Shown: positions 17,901-26,528, numbered from the stretch's first letter. The stretch: DNA of 64,000 nt from G965267185 sp965267185 (GCA_965267185.1 OZ253937.1:3410001-3474000); one strand, 5' to 3'. The notes: a model not told the origin generated them from the letters alone. Made by a program: numbers and translations.

Positions 17901-19350
17901 GACTGCTGCTATCTCGATGCTGGGCTCGGGCGCCGATCGCGGCGTTTTGCTCACGCCGGATTTGTTACGCGATCTCGTTCGCGTGCTCGACTTGGTGATG
18001 GTCGGCATCATCGGCATGACCACGTATTTCATACGGATCCATCCCCTAGAGCCGCAGCGGTTCGGCGAATATCTAGCGGCGATCGCGTTTGCTGTTCTGT
18101 TGGTCGGCGTTGTTGGCGAAGGTGCGGGCCTGTACCGCTCGAGTGTCATTTTCCGGCGGCGGATACGGTTGGGCCGGGCCCTTGGGGCTTGGGCGCTTGT
18201 ATTCGCCATCATGTTCGCGGTCGCCTTTGCGCTCAAAATATCCGACACCTATTCGCGGGTTTGGGCGTTCTCGTGGTTCCTTTTAGGAACGTCGGCGCTG
18301 GGATTGTCGCGCATGGCCCTGACCGCCTGGATCGAACACCAGATGCGGGCCGGGTATTTCGCCAACCGAACCGTCATCGTCGGAACGGGCTCGGCAGCCG
18401 AGGCGCTAGCGCGGCGTCTAACACAGGCCGATTCCTTGCAGGCTCGTGTTCTTGGCCTCATCGACGATCAGCCCGCCGATGCCGGGCGGGCGCAGATGTG
18501 CACCGATTATCTCGGCGATTTCGACACGCTTACCGCGATGATCCGCGACGGCGAGGTGGATCAGGTGATCATGGCCTTACCCTGGCAAGACTCCGAGCGG
18601 CTTCGCGCCGCCGCCTACCGGCTGGCGCTCCATCCGGTGACGGTGTGCTTGGCTCCAGGGCTCTCCAGCTTCGACTTTCCCGGACGGCGGTATCAAGAGA
18701 TCGCCGGCGTCCCTATGCTGCAACTGTACAACCCGCCATTTTCCGGCTGGACCCGGGTCGTTAAAGGGGCCGAAGACCGGATCGTGGCTGCTTGCTTGTT
18801 GGCCGGTCTCTCCCCGCTATTGGGGCTTATCGCGCTGGCGATCAAGCTCGATTCGCCGGGGCCGGTTCTGTTTCGCCAAACTCGCTATGGCTTCAACAAT
18901 ACGCCGATCGAGGTCTTCAAGTTTCGCAGCATGAAGGCGGATGCCGATGCGGGATCGGCCGAGCTCGAACAGGCGCGACGGCATGATCCGAGGATAACGC
19001 GGGTCGGCCGCTTCATCCGCCGCACCAGTCTCGACGAACTGCCGCAGCTGATTAACGTGCTTCGAGGCGAAATGTCGGTCGTCGGTCCGCGGCCCCATGC
19101 CGCTGAGGCCAGCGTTGAGGGCGACCCCTTAGAGGAGGTCGTCGAGAGGTACGCCGCCCGTCACCGGGTCAAACCGGGGATTACGGGCTGGGCACAAGTC
19201 AACGGCTTGCGCGGCGAGTTCAACACCGAAAAGCTGCGGCGGCGCGTCGACCACGACCTTTACTATATCGATCACTGGTCGGTCTGGTTTGATCTTTTGA
19301 TTATTTTGCGCTCGGTTGCGATTGTTTTCGCCGACAAGGAAGCTTACTGA
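17890..19350 (+). CDS. polyprenyl-phosphate hexose-1-phosphate transferase (WcaJ-type)
   Basis: Initiates glycan synthesis by moving a hexose 1-phosphate from a UDP-sugar to undecaprenyl phosphate at the inner membrane. The 486 residues have four N-terminal membrane helices, a CoA-binding-like Rossmann domain around 150-280 (VIVGTGSAAEAL), and a C-terminal sugar-transferase domain from about 300. That domain contains VFKFRSMKADAD, RRTSLDELPQLINVLRGEMS, VGPRPH and KPGITGWAQVNGLRGE, all hallmarks of the family. It provides the first step for the surrounding locus. Confidence 0.95.
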   Translation: MSIRTAAISMLGSGADRGVLLTPDLLRDLVRVLDLVMVGIIGMTTYFIRIHPLEPQRFGEYLAAIAFAVLLVGVVGEGAGLYRSSVIFRRRIRLGRALGAWALVFAIMFAVAFALKISDTYSRVWAFSWFLLGTSALGLSRMALTAWIEHQMRAGYFANRTVIVGTGSAAEALARRLTQADSLQARVLGLIDDQPADAGRAQMCTDYLGDFDTLTAMIRDGEVDQVIMALPWQDSERLRAAAYRLALHPVTVCLAPGLSSFDFPGRRYQEIAGVPMLQLYNPPFSGWTRVVKGAEDRIVAACLLAGLSPLLGLIALAIKLDSPGPVLFRQTRYGFNNTPIEVFKFRSMKADADAGSAELEQARRHDPRITRVGRFIRRTSLDELPQLINVLRGEMSVVGPRPHAAEASVEGDPLEEVVERYAARHRVKPGITGWAQVNGLRGEFNTEKLRRRVDHDLYYIDHWSVWFDLLIILRSVAIVFADKEAY

Positions 19351-19378
19351 GCGCGTCCGCTGGCGGTGTTCCTACCGA

Positions 19379-21382
19379 TCACCGAAAATCCGCACACCTA
19401 TACAGATACCGGGAGCTCACCTGCGGCGACCCGGATTTCGCCGGTGTGGCGTCCGCCACTTGATCGTGCGTTTGCGGGTGCCAGACCGTCAGATACGCAC
19501 CGGTGACTTGGCGCGTGAGTACCAGGTAATCGAGATTAGGTGCGCCCGTACAGGCGCTAACGAGATCGTTCCGGGTGAGTCCGGTGCGGACTTCAAGGTG
19601 CGCTTCCTGTTCCTTCCGATTCTTATAGGGTTGCCAGATATCGACATAGTCGACGCCGTCGAGGCTGTTCACAACCCGGCTCCGCCTCCAGAACTCGACC
19701 GCCAGGGGCTCGGAGAACACACCGCCGGCGCCTTGAATACTGGCGAAGTAGCCCGGCCGGCGGAGGAGAAACCAGGCACCCTTAGCGTTTCCTTCCCAGT
19801 AGACCTGTGCGCCTTCGGGGATCTGCTCGACGAGGGTATCGACGATGTAATCGCCGTCCAGTCCACGATTATCGGCGCTGCGCCGGTCCCAGACGAACAC
19901 CGACCAAGCCATCAATAGGATGAGCAAGCCTTTGATAAGAAGCGCGGGAACGTTGAGCCGTAGACGCACGACGCCGAAGATTGCGAACGCGATGAACACG
20001 ACTTCCATCTGCGAAAACCCGGTGATCCCAACGTAGGAATCGCCCTGCTGGAAAATTGCACCATGGTTGTCGGCATCGAGCCAGAATCGGATGCGGAAAT
20101 AGAACATCCAGAAAATGAGGATCATCGAGGTTAGATAGATCAGCCGTCGCAACAGCGACGGGATACCGGCGATTTTTCCGGTGATCCGCAGGTAGGCCAG
20201 GCCGGAGGCGACGAGACCGAGCGCCAGTCCCGGTAGCGGCCACAGCAAGTGGGTGACGATCCATGCCAGGAGATAAAGAAAAAGGAGGGCATCGCCGTCG
20301 GCCTCGCTTTTTTTGTAGAGGCTGGCGACGACGACACCGAGGCCGACATTGCCCAGTAAGAATACAAACCAGACTGTACGGCTCGTCTGAACTTGCGACA
20401 GCAATACGTTGTGCAGCAGGTCGGTGCCGATGAACGATACCAGTAACCCTGCGGCCGCGACGATTAGCGCTGCGAGGATGAGCCGGCGTTGCCAGCCGGA
20501 ATAAAGCGCCGCCAGGGGTATGGCGATCGACGTTGCCAGCAGGATGCGGGCCCAGTCTTTGACCGGCCATTCCGAGACGTACAAATATTTGGCCCGCGTT
20601 TGCACCACGTGAAGCCAGTCGCCTTCCAGCGCGGCGGTAAGCCGCTCGAGCGGGACGATCCCGCTGACCAACACAAGAGCCATGCCCGCCAGGGAGCCCG
20701 CACCGAAAATCCACCACCAGCGGCGCGCCTCCAAGAGCAACACTGCGACGATCAGGGCGGCGGCGATAAGCCCCATTATCGGGTGTAGCGATAACGCGGC
20801 TAGTACCAACAACGCCGACATGAGGTAAGCGCGGCTAAAGAAGCTCCATAGCGACCAGAATGTCAGCCCTTCGACGAACAGGCGTGGCGTGGCGAAGTTC
20901 TCGCCATAGGAAAGAACGGAAAATCCGAAATACGCGGTTGGCAGAAGGAATGCGGAGAGCAGGCCATAGAAAGTGGTTTTCTCGTCGCCCGCGATTTTCA
21001 CGACAAGCGCGGCTAGACCGGAAAACCAAATCAGTTGGCCGGCGATGAATATCAGCGTCGTCGCTGCCCACGGACTTAGAATTTTGTATAGCGGGGCGAC
21101 GATATAGGCGTATAGCGTGTACTGGTTTTGCGTACCTGCGGTGGCGAGCAGGTCATTCGCGAAAATGTTTGCATCGACAATGTTTAGGATGTCGAACACA
21201 TATAGCCGCGTATCGTGGATGATGCCCCGGTTTGGAAACATCAGGAGCGCGAGCGGCAGCAGCAGCAGATAGTAGTATTTCGAGCCCAGATAGCCGCGCG
21301 CGACGGCGCCAGCGCTGCGTGTCGGGCGGCGATATGTCGCTTCGGACGATTGGCTAGGATTATGAACGTCTATCGAGTCCAA
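19379..21382 (-). CDS. large polytopic membrane protein of polysaccharide locus, function unknown
   Basis: This 667-residue protein has roughly 13-14 hydrophobic segments and a C-terminal soluble region of about 150 residues. It converges on the sugar-phosphate transferase gene with a 28-base gap. I recognise no catalytic motif. The size and architecture resemble GT-C-like or polymerase/ligase-type proteins in polysaccharide clusters. A C-terminal segment (YWEGNAKGAWFLLRRPGYFAS) faces the periplasm in the most likely topology. A role in polymerisation or in a late sugar transfer is a guess from context. Confidence 0.6.
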   Translation of the reverse strand: MDSIDVHNPSQSSEATYRRPTRSAGAVARGYLGSKYYYLLLLPLALLMFPNRGIIHDTRLYVFDILNIVDANIFANDLLATAGTQNQYTLYAYIVAPLYKILSPWAATTLIFIAGQLIWFSGLAALVVKIAGDEKTTFYGLLSAFLLPTAYFGFSVLSYGENFATPRLFVEGLTFWSLWSFFSRAYLMSALLVLAALSLHPIMGLIAAALIVAVLLLEARRWWWIFGAGSLAGMALVLVSGIVPLERLTAALEGDWLHVVQTRAKYLYVSEWPVKDWARILLATSIAIPLAALYSGWQRRLILAALIVAAAGLLVSFIGTDLLHNVLLSQVQTSRTVWFVFLLGNVGLGVVVASLYKKSEADGDALLFLYLLAWIVTHLLWPLPGLALGLVASGLAYLRITGKIAGIPSLLRRLIYLTSMILIFWMFYFRIRFWLDADNHGAIFQQGDSYVGITGFSQMEVVFIAFAIFGVVRLRLNVPALLIKGLLILLMAWSVFVWDRRSADNRGLDGDYIVDTLVEQIPEGAQVYWEGNAKGAWFLLRRPGYFASIQGAGGVFSEPLAVEFWRRSRVVNSLDGVDYVDIWQPYKNRKEQEAHLEVRTGLTRNDLVSACTGAPNLDYLVLTRQVTGAYLTVWHPQTHDQVADATPAKSGSPQVSSRYLYRCADFR

Positions 21383-21639
21383 ATCGCAAAACCCTCATTC
21401 CGCCGGCAAAGGCGCACCATCTGGCAGCGGTAATTATGTACGCCATGGCCGGTGTTCCGTCGGTGGGAACTGGCGCTTTCTGAGGGCATACCGTGACGAT
21501 TAAAGGTAACGTTATGTTTAAAGGCGCGCCCGCAAACGGCGCTGGTGGTGCTCAAATGCCTGTCCAGCGTCGGCTTTTCATGTATCTTGACGCTCGCCGA
21601 GAGCGGTAATTTCGAAACCCGGCCAGCGAGGAATTGGTT

Positions 21640-22107
21640 ATGCGACGCAAGGTGGTGTTTAGAGCAGCGGCGGTACTACTCTTTGCCTATCTGGCATTGC
21701 CCTTACAGGCGGCGATGGCGGCGGATCCCATCGGTACGGTCAAAACGTCGAGCGGTGAGGCGCAAATCACCCGTTCCGGGTCGTCCAGCGCGGCCACGGT
21801 CGGTAACCCGGTGCATCAAAATGATGTAGTTATCACCGGAGCCGATGGCGCGCTTGGCATAACCTTTACCGACGGCACCTTGCTGTCGGTGGGGCCCAAC
21901 ACGGAAATTATCATCGACACCTACGTTTACAATCCCAATGCCAGCGACTCGTCGTTCACCGCGAGCATGGCGCGGGGCACGCTGCAGTTCATCTCGGGAG
22001 AAATCGCGAAACTGTCACCGGACGCCGTAAAGGTGAACACACCCACGGGTACGATCGCGGTTCGTGGCACGCGGTTCCTCGTCGAGGTGGAGCAGCCGGA
22101 AAAGTGA
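21640..22107 (+). CDS. secreted FecR-domain protein
   Basis: A 155-residue protein with a signal peptide (residues 1-28, ending AAMAAD) and one FecR-type beta domain. The landmarks are VKTSSGEAQITR, GADGALGITFTDGTLLSVGPNTEI and VNTPTGTIAVRGTRFLVEV, the typical pattern of stand-alone periplasmic FecR domains. ATG 21640 has GAGGAA about seven bases upstream; a TTG six bases earlier is less likely. There is no sigma factor or TonB receptor nearby, so this is not iron-citrate signalling. The OmpA-domain lipoprotein follows 42 bases later and is probably co-expressed. Confidence 0.85.
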   Translation: MRRKVVFRAAAVLLFAYLALPLQAAMAADPIGTVKTSSGEAQITRSGSSSAATVGNPVHQNDVVITGADGALGITFTDGTLLSVGPNTEIIIDTYVYNPNASDSSFTASMARGTLQFISGEIAKLSPDAVKVNTPTGTIAVRGTRFLVEVEQPEK

Positions 22108-22149
22108 TCCGGCGAACGAGCGGTCAATGACTGTCTGCGTATATGGGCG

Positions 22150-23241
22150 TTGCGACTCGTGCTGAAAATTAATCGCGCTTCCCGGTATCTGCCTTTTGCT
22201 CTGTTGCTGGCGGCGTGCGCACCGCAAGAGAGCGTGCCGATTGACTCACCCGTGCCGGAGCCGCTTCGGACTCTAATCGGCGACTGGGACATCGAAGAAA
22301 TCAGGAGCCTCCCCAGGCCCGAGGATGCGTTCGAGCGCGCTTTGTTCGAGGAATATGTCCGTCTCGGCGCCGAGGAAAGCGCCGAAGCGGACTGGGGCGA
22401 CACCACTTTCTTTCTGCGCCGGGCGCGCGCGTTGTCGCGAGGCGACTACAGAGAACCCACGAACTTCGAGCAGCGCGACATCCCGGCAAGTTCGCTGGCA
22501 GAGCTTACCAGCGGCCGGGCGCGTTTGATGAGTGTCTTGTCGAGTAGCCGCCGCCAGGATCAACCTACCGAGGCGGCAAGGGCACAAGCGTCGTTTGACT
22601 GCTGGATGCAAGAGCGTGAGGAAAACTTCCAAGCCAACGACATTTCTGGCTGTCGCGCCGATTTTCTGGCCACGATGGACAAGCTGGAAAGTAAGAAGCC
22701 GCAGACCTTGGTCGTGCTGCTTCCCGATTTGGATGGCCGGGTGGGACAAGTCGAGTTTATCACGGCATCGGGCACGCGCGTGTTGACCGAAGCGCGCGCG
22801 GCGACGACTGTCGATCTCGCGGACGATGCGACACCGTCGCCTGCGTTCGAGATCGGACAGGAGCCGCTCGAGCAGACCTTCAGCGCAGCGATCGAGGCGC
22901 AGCCGCTGCCACCGGAGAGCTTTATTATTTTCTTTGAGCTTCGATCGGCTGAGCTAACCGAAGCGTCGGCCGCCCAGATACCGCAAATCCTTGCAGCCAT
23001 TGCCCGGCACCCTGCTGCCGAGGTCGAGATTGTCGGCCACGCCGACAGATCCGGCACCGATCAGTACAATGACGCGCTGTCGTTGCGGCGGGCCAACGAG
23101 ATCCGGCAACGGCTAGCCGGCCAAGAAAGCGCTATCCGTACTCTGCGCGTATCGGCACAGGGTGAAAAAAATCCCATCGTGGCTACGCCCGATGGCGTCG
23201 CCGAGCCACAAAATCGGCGTGTCGAAATAACCGTTCGATAG
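22150..23241 (+). CDS. OmpA-family lipoprotein
   Basis: This 363-residue protein carries a lipobox LLLAAC near residue 24, so it should be lipid-anchored in the outer membrane. Its C-terminal 110 residues are an OmpA-like peptidoglycan-binding domain (IIFFELRSAELTEAS, EIVGHADRSGTDQYNDALSLRRA, GEKNPIV, QNRRVEITVR). The middle part is charged and unassigned. The start is either TTG 22150 or GTG 22159; no good ribosome site distinguishes them. Pairing with the upstream FecR protein suggests a cell-envelope module. Confidence 0.85.
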   Translation: MRLVLKINRASRYLPFALLLAACAPQESVPIDSPVPEPLRTLIGDWDIEEIRSLPRPEDAFERALFEEYVRLGAEESAEADWGDTTFFLRRARALSRGDYREPTNFEQRDIPASSLAELTSGRARLMSVLSSSRRQDQPTEAARAQASFDCWMQEREENFQANDISGCRADFLATMDKLESKKPQTLVVLLPDLDGRVGQVEFITASGTRVLTEARAATTVDLADDATPSPAFEIGQEPLEQTFSAAIEAQPLPPESFIIFFELRSAELTEASAAQIPQILAAIARHPAAEVEIVGHADRSGTDQYNDALSLRRANEIRQRLAGQESAIRTLRVSAQGEKNPIVATPDGVAEPQNRRVEITVR

Positions 23242-23249
23242 TCGCGGGG

Positions 23250-23381
23250 CTAGTCGCCGCCCAGTTGGCGCAAGATCTGCCGGTTCTCGCGATCCAATTG
23301 TTCTTGGTCGATGTCGCCCGACGGTTCGCAGGCGGCCAGTGCAAACATCGCCAGCAACATCACGATGAATTTCTTTGGCAC
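23250..23381 (-). CDS. small lipoprotein (43 residues)
   Basis: A short gene encodes a 43-residue protein with a lysine-rich start, a hydrophobic core and the lipobox ALAAC with Cys18. It is followed by a polar 25-residue tail rich in Asp, Glu, Gln and Arg. The GTG start at 23381 has GGTAGGA close upstream. The stop is eight bases from the convergent OmpA-lipoprotein stop. Mature length would be 26 residues, comparable to other entericidin-like or small anchor lipoproteins, but no family is recognised. The complete signal and ribosome site make chance unlikely. Confidence 0.7.
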   Translation of the reverse strand: MPKKFIVMLLAMFALAACEPSGDIDQEQLDRENRQILRQLGGD

Positions 23382-23423
23382 GATGTCCTACCCATATGGA
23401 GTCTCGGCTTTTGAGATGGGATC

Positions 23424-23458
23424 GACGCGCGAGGTGTTCAATAACATTTCCGCGCGTC
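23424..23458 (-). other. stem-loop downstream of dctM
   Basis: A perfect 8-bp inverted repeat, GACGCGCG at 23424-23431 with CGCGCGTC at 23451-23458, encloses 19 bases. It lies just after the dctM stop and has no U tract, so it may stabilise the 3' end of the TRAP messenger rather than terminate it. Its position upstream of the small lipoprotein gene is an alternative explanation. Confidence 0.3.
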
Positions 23459-23476
23459 CGTGAGATCGGTTCCGGC

Positions 23477-24754
23477 TTATTCGAACACCAGGTTAGGTAG
23501 CCAGGTTGAAATCTCCGGCACGTAGGTCACGAGGATTAGCAAGCCCAAGAGCAAGACGATAAAGGGGTTCACGCCGCGAATCACTTCGGCAAGTGGCGCC
23601 TTCGATATGCTCGACAATACATAGAGGTTGAGCCCGATGGGCGGCGTCAACAGGGCGAGCTCCATGTTGACCGTGACCACAATGGCGTAATGGATCGGGC
23701 TGATGTTGAAGGCGACCAGAAGCGGCAGCACGAGCGGCAGGGTGATCAAGATGACCGCGATCACTTCGAGGAACATGCCGAGCACCAGCATCACGATGTT
23801 CATGAACAGCAAGAACTGCCAGGCCTTGAGATCCAGCGCGGTGACAAACTCGACCAGCCGCGCGGGCACGCCGCTCTCGGTGATCCAGTGCCCGAACATC
23901 AGGGCCGATGCAACGATCACGATGATCGAGCCGGAAATCTTGAACGATTCCGCCAACAGGCGGAACACGTCTTTGTAGACGACCTCGCGGTATATGTGGA
24001 TTCCCGCGGCAATGGCGATCACCGCTGACAGCGCCGCTGCTTCCGAGACCGTTACGATGCCGCCATAGATCCCGACGAAAATCACCAGTGGAATCGCCAT
24101 CGCCGGCGCAGCCCGGAGGTTGACCCGCAAAAACTCATTCAACGATATGGGATCGCCCTTCGGGTAGTTGTTGCGGCGTGCATACCAGAAGATGAACGCG
24201 CCGAATAAGCCTGCTTGCAAGAGCCCCGGTATGACTCCTGCCAGAAACAGCCGTGGCACCGACTCTTCGGCAACGATGGCGTAGACAATCAGCGAGAGGC
24301 TCGGCGGAATCAAAATACCCAGCGTGCCCGAACCGCCGACCACTCCGAGTGCAAATTTACGCTCGTATTTCTGCTGGATCATGGCCGGGATCAAAATCGT
24401 GCCCATCGCCAGCGCGGTCGCGACAGACGATCCGGAGATTGCGGCGAACACTGTCGTCGCCACCACGCAGACCAAGGCTAGCCCGCCCCGCAAACGGCCG
24501 ACCCAGGCGTTCGCGGCATCGATCAGCGCCTTGGCAATGCCACCGCTCTGCATGAACGTTGCTGCGATCACAAAGAACGGCACCGCGATTAGGGCATCGG
24601 AATTGAGGCGGTCGAGGACGACTTGTGCAGCGCCGACAAACGGCGTTCCGTCGATCCAGAACAGAATGAGCGAAATCGTTCCCAGCGCGACAAAGATGCC
24701 CATGCCGCTTGCCAGGAATCCCAAGAGGACCGCAATAACCGCAACCGGGCTCAT
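23477..24754 (-). CDS. dctM: TRAP transporter large permease
   Basis: The large membrane subunit that carries the sodium-driven substrate translocation in TRAP transporters. The 425-residue length and about 12 hydrophobic segments are typical. Family landmarks include PFFVIAATFMQSGGIAKAL, AISGSSVATALAMGTILIPAM, GGSGTLGILIPPSL and LALLTPPIGLNLYV. It is the third gene of a leftward dctP-dctQ-dctM set, 33 bases after dctQ. Confidence 0.95.
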   Translation of the reverse strand: MSPVAVIAVLLGFLASGMGIFVALGTISLILFWIDGTPFVGAAQVVLDRLNSDALIAVPFFVIAATFMQSGGIAKALIDAANAWVGRLRGGLALVCVVATTVFAAISGSSVATALAMGTILIPAMIQQKYERKFALGVVGGSGTLGILIPPSLSLIVYAIVAEESVPRLFLAGVIPGLLQAGLFGAFIFWYARRNNYPKGDPISLNEFLRVNLRAAPAMAIPLVIFVGIYGGIVTVSEAAALSAVIAIAAGIHIYREVVYKDVFRLLAESFKISGSIIVIVASALMFGHWITESGVPARLVEFVTALDLKAWQFLLFMNIVMLVLGMFLEVIAVILITLPLVLPLLVAFNISPIHYAIVVTVNMELALLTPPIGLNLYVLSSISKAPLAEVIRGVNPFIVLLLGLLILVTYVPEISTWLPNLVFE

Positions 24755-24787
24755 TTACGCCGTCCGTTGAGTAAGAAAATCATCGGT

Positions 24788-25300
24788 TCAATCGATTGCA
24801 TGGCCGCCGCCCTCAGTAAGTTCGGAGGCGCCTTTGGTGCGCACCAACTCGATGAGCCGGAGCGCATAGCGCACGGTCATCAGCGCCATCGCAACCGGCA
24901 GGCAAGCGTAGTAGTAGATGATGGGAATGCGCAGCGTGCTCGCGCTGCGCTCATCGAGCAGTATGGCGAAGTCGAGAACGAGATATCCCGACCAAGTCAT
25001 GGCCACGCAGAACGCTATGCTCATAACGAGATTGAAGGTTTCTGCGGCGATGCGTGTTGGCCGCGGTAGCAGACGAACTATTAAATCCGCACGCACATGG
25101 CGATGCTCGCCCGCGAGTGCGCTGGCGGCCAGCATGACCGCCCAGATCACCAGGAATATCGTCACTTCGCCGGCCCAGTCCGGCGCTAGTTGGGGGAACA
25201 AAAAGCGCGCCAGCATGCCGTACATGAATACGGCCAGTGCAGCGATTGCCACCAAGGCAACGAGCAACTGTTCGGCACGGTTCCAGAAGTGGATCACCAT
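24788..25300 (-). CDS. dctQ: TRAP transporter small permease
   Basis: The small membrane subunit, 170 residues with four hydrophobic segments, that pairs with the large permease. The pattern RFLFPQLAPDWAGEVTIFLVIW followed by AGEHRHVRADLIVRLLP is diagnostic of DctQ proteins. It lies 92 bases downstream of dctP, and the gap contains a stem-loop. Confidence 0.92.
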   Translation of the reverse strand: MVIHFWNRAEQLLVALVAIAALAVFMYGMLARFLFPQLAPDWAGEVTIFLVIWAVMLAASALAGEHRHVRADLIVRLLPRPTRIAAETFNLVMSIAFCVAMTWSGYLVLDFAILLDERSASTLRIPIIYYYACLPVAMALMTVRYALRLIELVRTKGASELTEGGGHAID

Positions 25301-25337
25301 GGCGGCGCCAGTACGGTTTAATGAGGACGGGAAATGC

Positions 25338-25369
25338 CGGGCGGACCGGTCAACACACCAATCCGCCCG
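25338..25369 (-). promoter_or_regulatory. stem-loop in dctP-dctQ intergenic spacer
   Basis: A perfect 8-bp stem, CGGGCGGA at 25338-25345 with TCCGCCCG at 25362-25369, has a 16-base loop. There is no U tract. In many transporter operons such a structure after the binding-protein gene protects the upstream messenger so that more binding protein than permease is made. That role is inferred. Confidence 0.4.
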
Positions 25370-25392
25370 TCACTGTGCTTTCGTTGCGTCTG

Positions 25393-26397
25393 CTAGTTCA
25401 GAGCAGCAGCCACGCGTTTGACGAATTCCGGATCCATCGAGAGTTGTTTCACGATGGCGTTCTGTTGGCCCAAAAGTTTGGCCCGCATGGCGGCCAGATC
25501 GGCCGATGAGGCCTCGACCGTTTTAACGCCGTTCTTGGCGCCCTCGGCCTGGGCTTCAGCCTGCCGTTTCTCGGCGAACTTGCGCGCCGGTCCAACGGTC
25601 TCTGCCCAGGTGTTCGTGATGATGTCGCGGACTTCCGGAGTTAGCTTGTCCCACTGAACGCGGCTGACCATCGGCACATACTGCAGAAATGCCTGCCGGT
25701 CGTTGAAAGCGAATTTCACGCCGGAGTCCCACAGCTTCGCGCTACGCGATGATTCGTGGGTGGTCATTAAGCCATCGACGGTGCCTTGGGTGAGCGCCAG
25801 CGGCACATCGCCAAAGGGAATCGAGACAGGGTTGGTTTCGAACACCTTGAAGCGCGCAACGGTTGCCGCGCCCGGAGGCGTGCGAAATTTCATGCCTTTC
25901 ATGTCGGCATGAGAAGTGATCTCCTTGCCGGTCGAGAAGATCGAGCCGTAACCCAGGTCCATGAAATTGCCGACGATCTTAACCCGCAGTTTCTTTTCCA
26001 GCCGGTCTTTGAGTTCGTCACCCAGCGGTCCGTCCCAAACGGCATAGATCTGTTCGCGCGTTGCGCCATAGAACATCGGCAGATCGGGGATCAGCGCGTT
26101 GGGCTCGAACTTGCCCATTTGCCACAAGCCGGGGACGCCCATTTCCAGAGTGCCTTGCGCCAATGCTTTGGGAATATCGGGTCCTTTAAAAAGCTGGTTG
26201 GCGGGGAAGACCTCGACTTCCAGTTGCCCTTGGGTGCGCTCTTTCAGCTTGCTGATGAATCCTTCGAGCGAAATGTTGCGGACGTGATTAGGTCCCGTCG
26301 ACAGAGCGAGTTTGAATTTTGTCGGCTCTGCCTGCCCCGTGGCCGGCATACCCGCCAGGACCGCGAGCCCCAAGGCTGCCGCGAGCAGTTTTTTCAT
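25393..26397 (-). CDS. dctP: TRAP transporter substrate-binding protein
   Basis: The periplasmic receptor that delivers the substrate to DctQM. ATG 26397 has a near-perfect ribosome site (GGGAGGAA) and gives 334 residues starting MKKLLAAALGLAVLAG, a signal peptide cut after GQA. The segment IVGNFMDLGYGSIFS and the FRTPPG segment lie where DctP proteins bind the substrate carboxylate, usually through an arginine. It is divergent from a CitE-type lyase gene. The neighbours suggest a C5-type dicarboxylate as ligand; this is inference. Confidence 0.95.
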   Translation of the reverse strand: MKKLLAAALGLAVLAGMPATGQAEPTKFKLALSTGPNHVRNISLEGFISKLKERTQGQLEVEVFPANQLFKGPDIPKALAQGTLEMGVPGLWQMGKFEPNALIPDLPMFYGATREQIYAVWDGPLGDELKDRLEKKLRVKIVGNFMDLGYGSIFSTGKEITSHADMKGMKFRTPPGAATVARFKVFETNPVSIPFGDVPLALTQGTVDGLMTTHESSRSAKLWDSGVKFAFNDRQAFLQYVPMVSRVQWDKLTPEVRDIITNTWAETVGPARKFAEKRQAEAQAEGAKNGVKTVEASSADLAAMRAKLLGQQNAIVKQLSMDPEFVKRVAAALN

Positions 26398-26454
26398 GAT
26401 TTTCCTCCCAATTTTCTTTTTTGACGCATTGGTCGACTGCAAACCTAAAACAAG

Positions 26455-26482
26455 TTGACCCTACGTCACATGCAACTATAGT
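26455..26482 (+). promoter_or_regulatory. sigma70-like promoter for the CitE-MaoC-dehydrogenase operon
   Basis: TTGACC at 26455-26460 and TATAGT at 26477-26482 are separated by 16 bases on the + strand. The -10 element falls inside the operator dyads, so a bound repressor would block it. The predicted start of transcription lies about 40 bases before ATG 26529. Confidence 0.55.
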
Positions 26483-26494
26483 TGTACGGACAAC
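26473..26494. promoter_or_regulatory. overlapping dyad operators for the GntR/HutC-type regulator
   Basis: CAACTATAGTTG at 26473-26484 is a perfect 12-base palindrome. GTTGTACGGACAAC at 26481-26494 is a near-perfect dyad of the TTGT-N4-ACAA form, close to the sites bound by HutC-subfamily GntR regulators. They overlap and sit in the divergent gap between dctP and the lyase gene. A HutC-type regulator gene closes the rightward operon, so autoregulation of both arms is likely. Confidence 0.6.
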
Positions 26495-26528
26495 CGGACA
26501 AGTCAATAACATAATAGATCCCGGTCAA

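Noticed and set aside
26421..26528. Longer N-terminus for the CitE-type lyase
   Set aside because: It would run through the operators and promoter, and the family begins at MSESAAYYRS.
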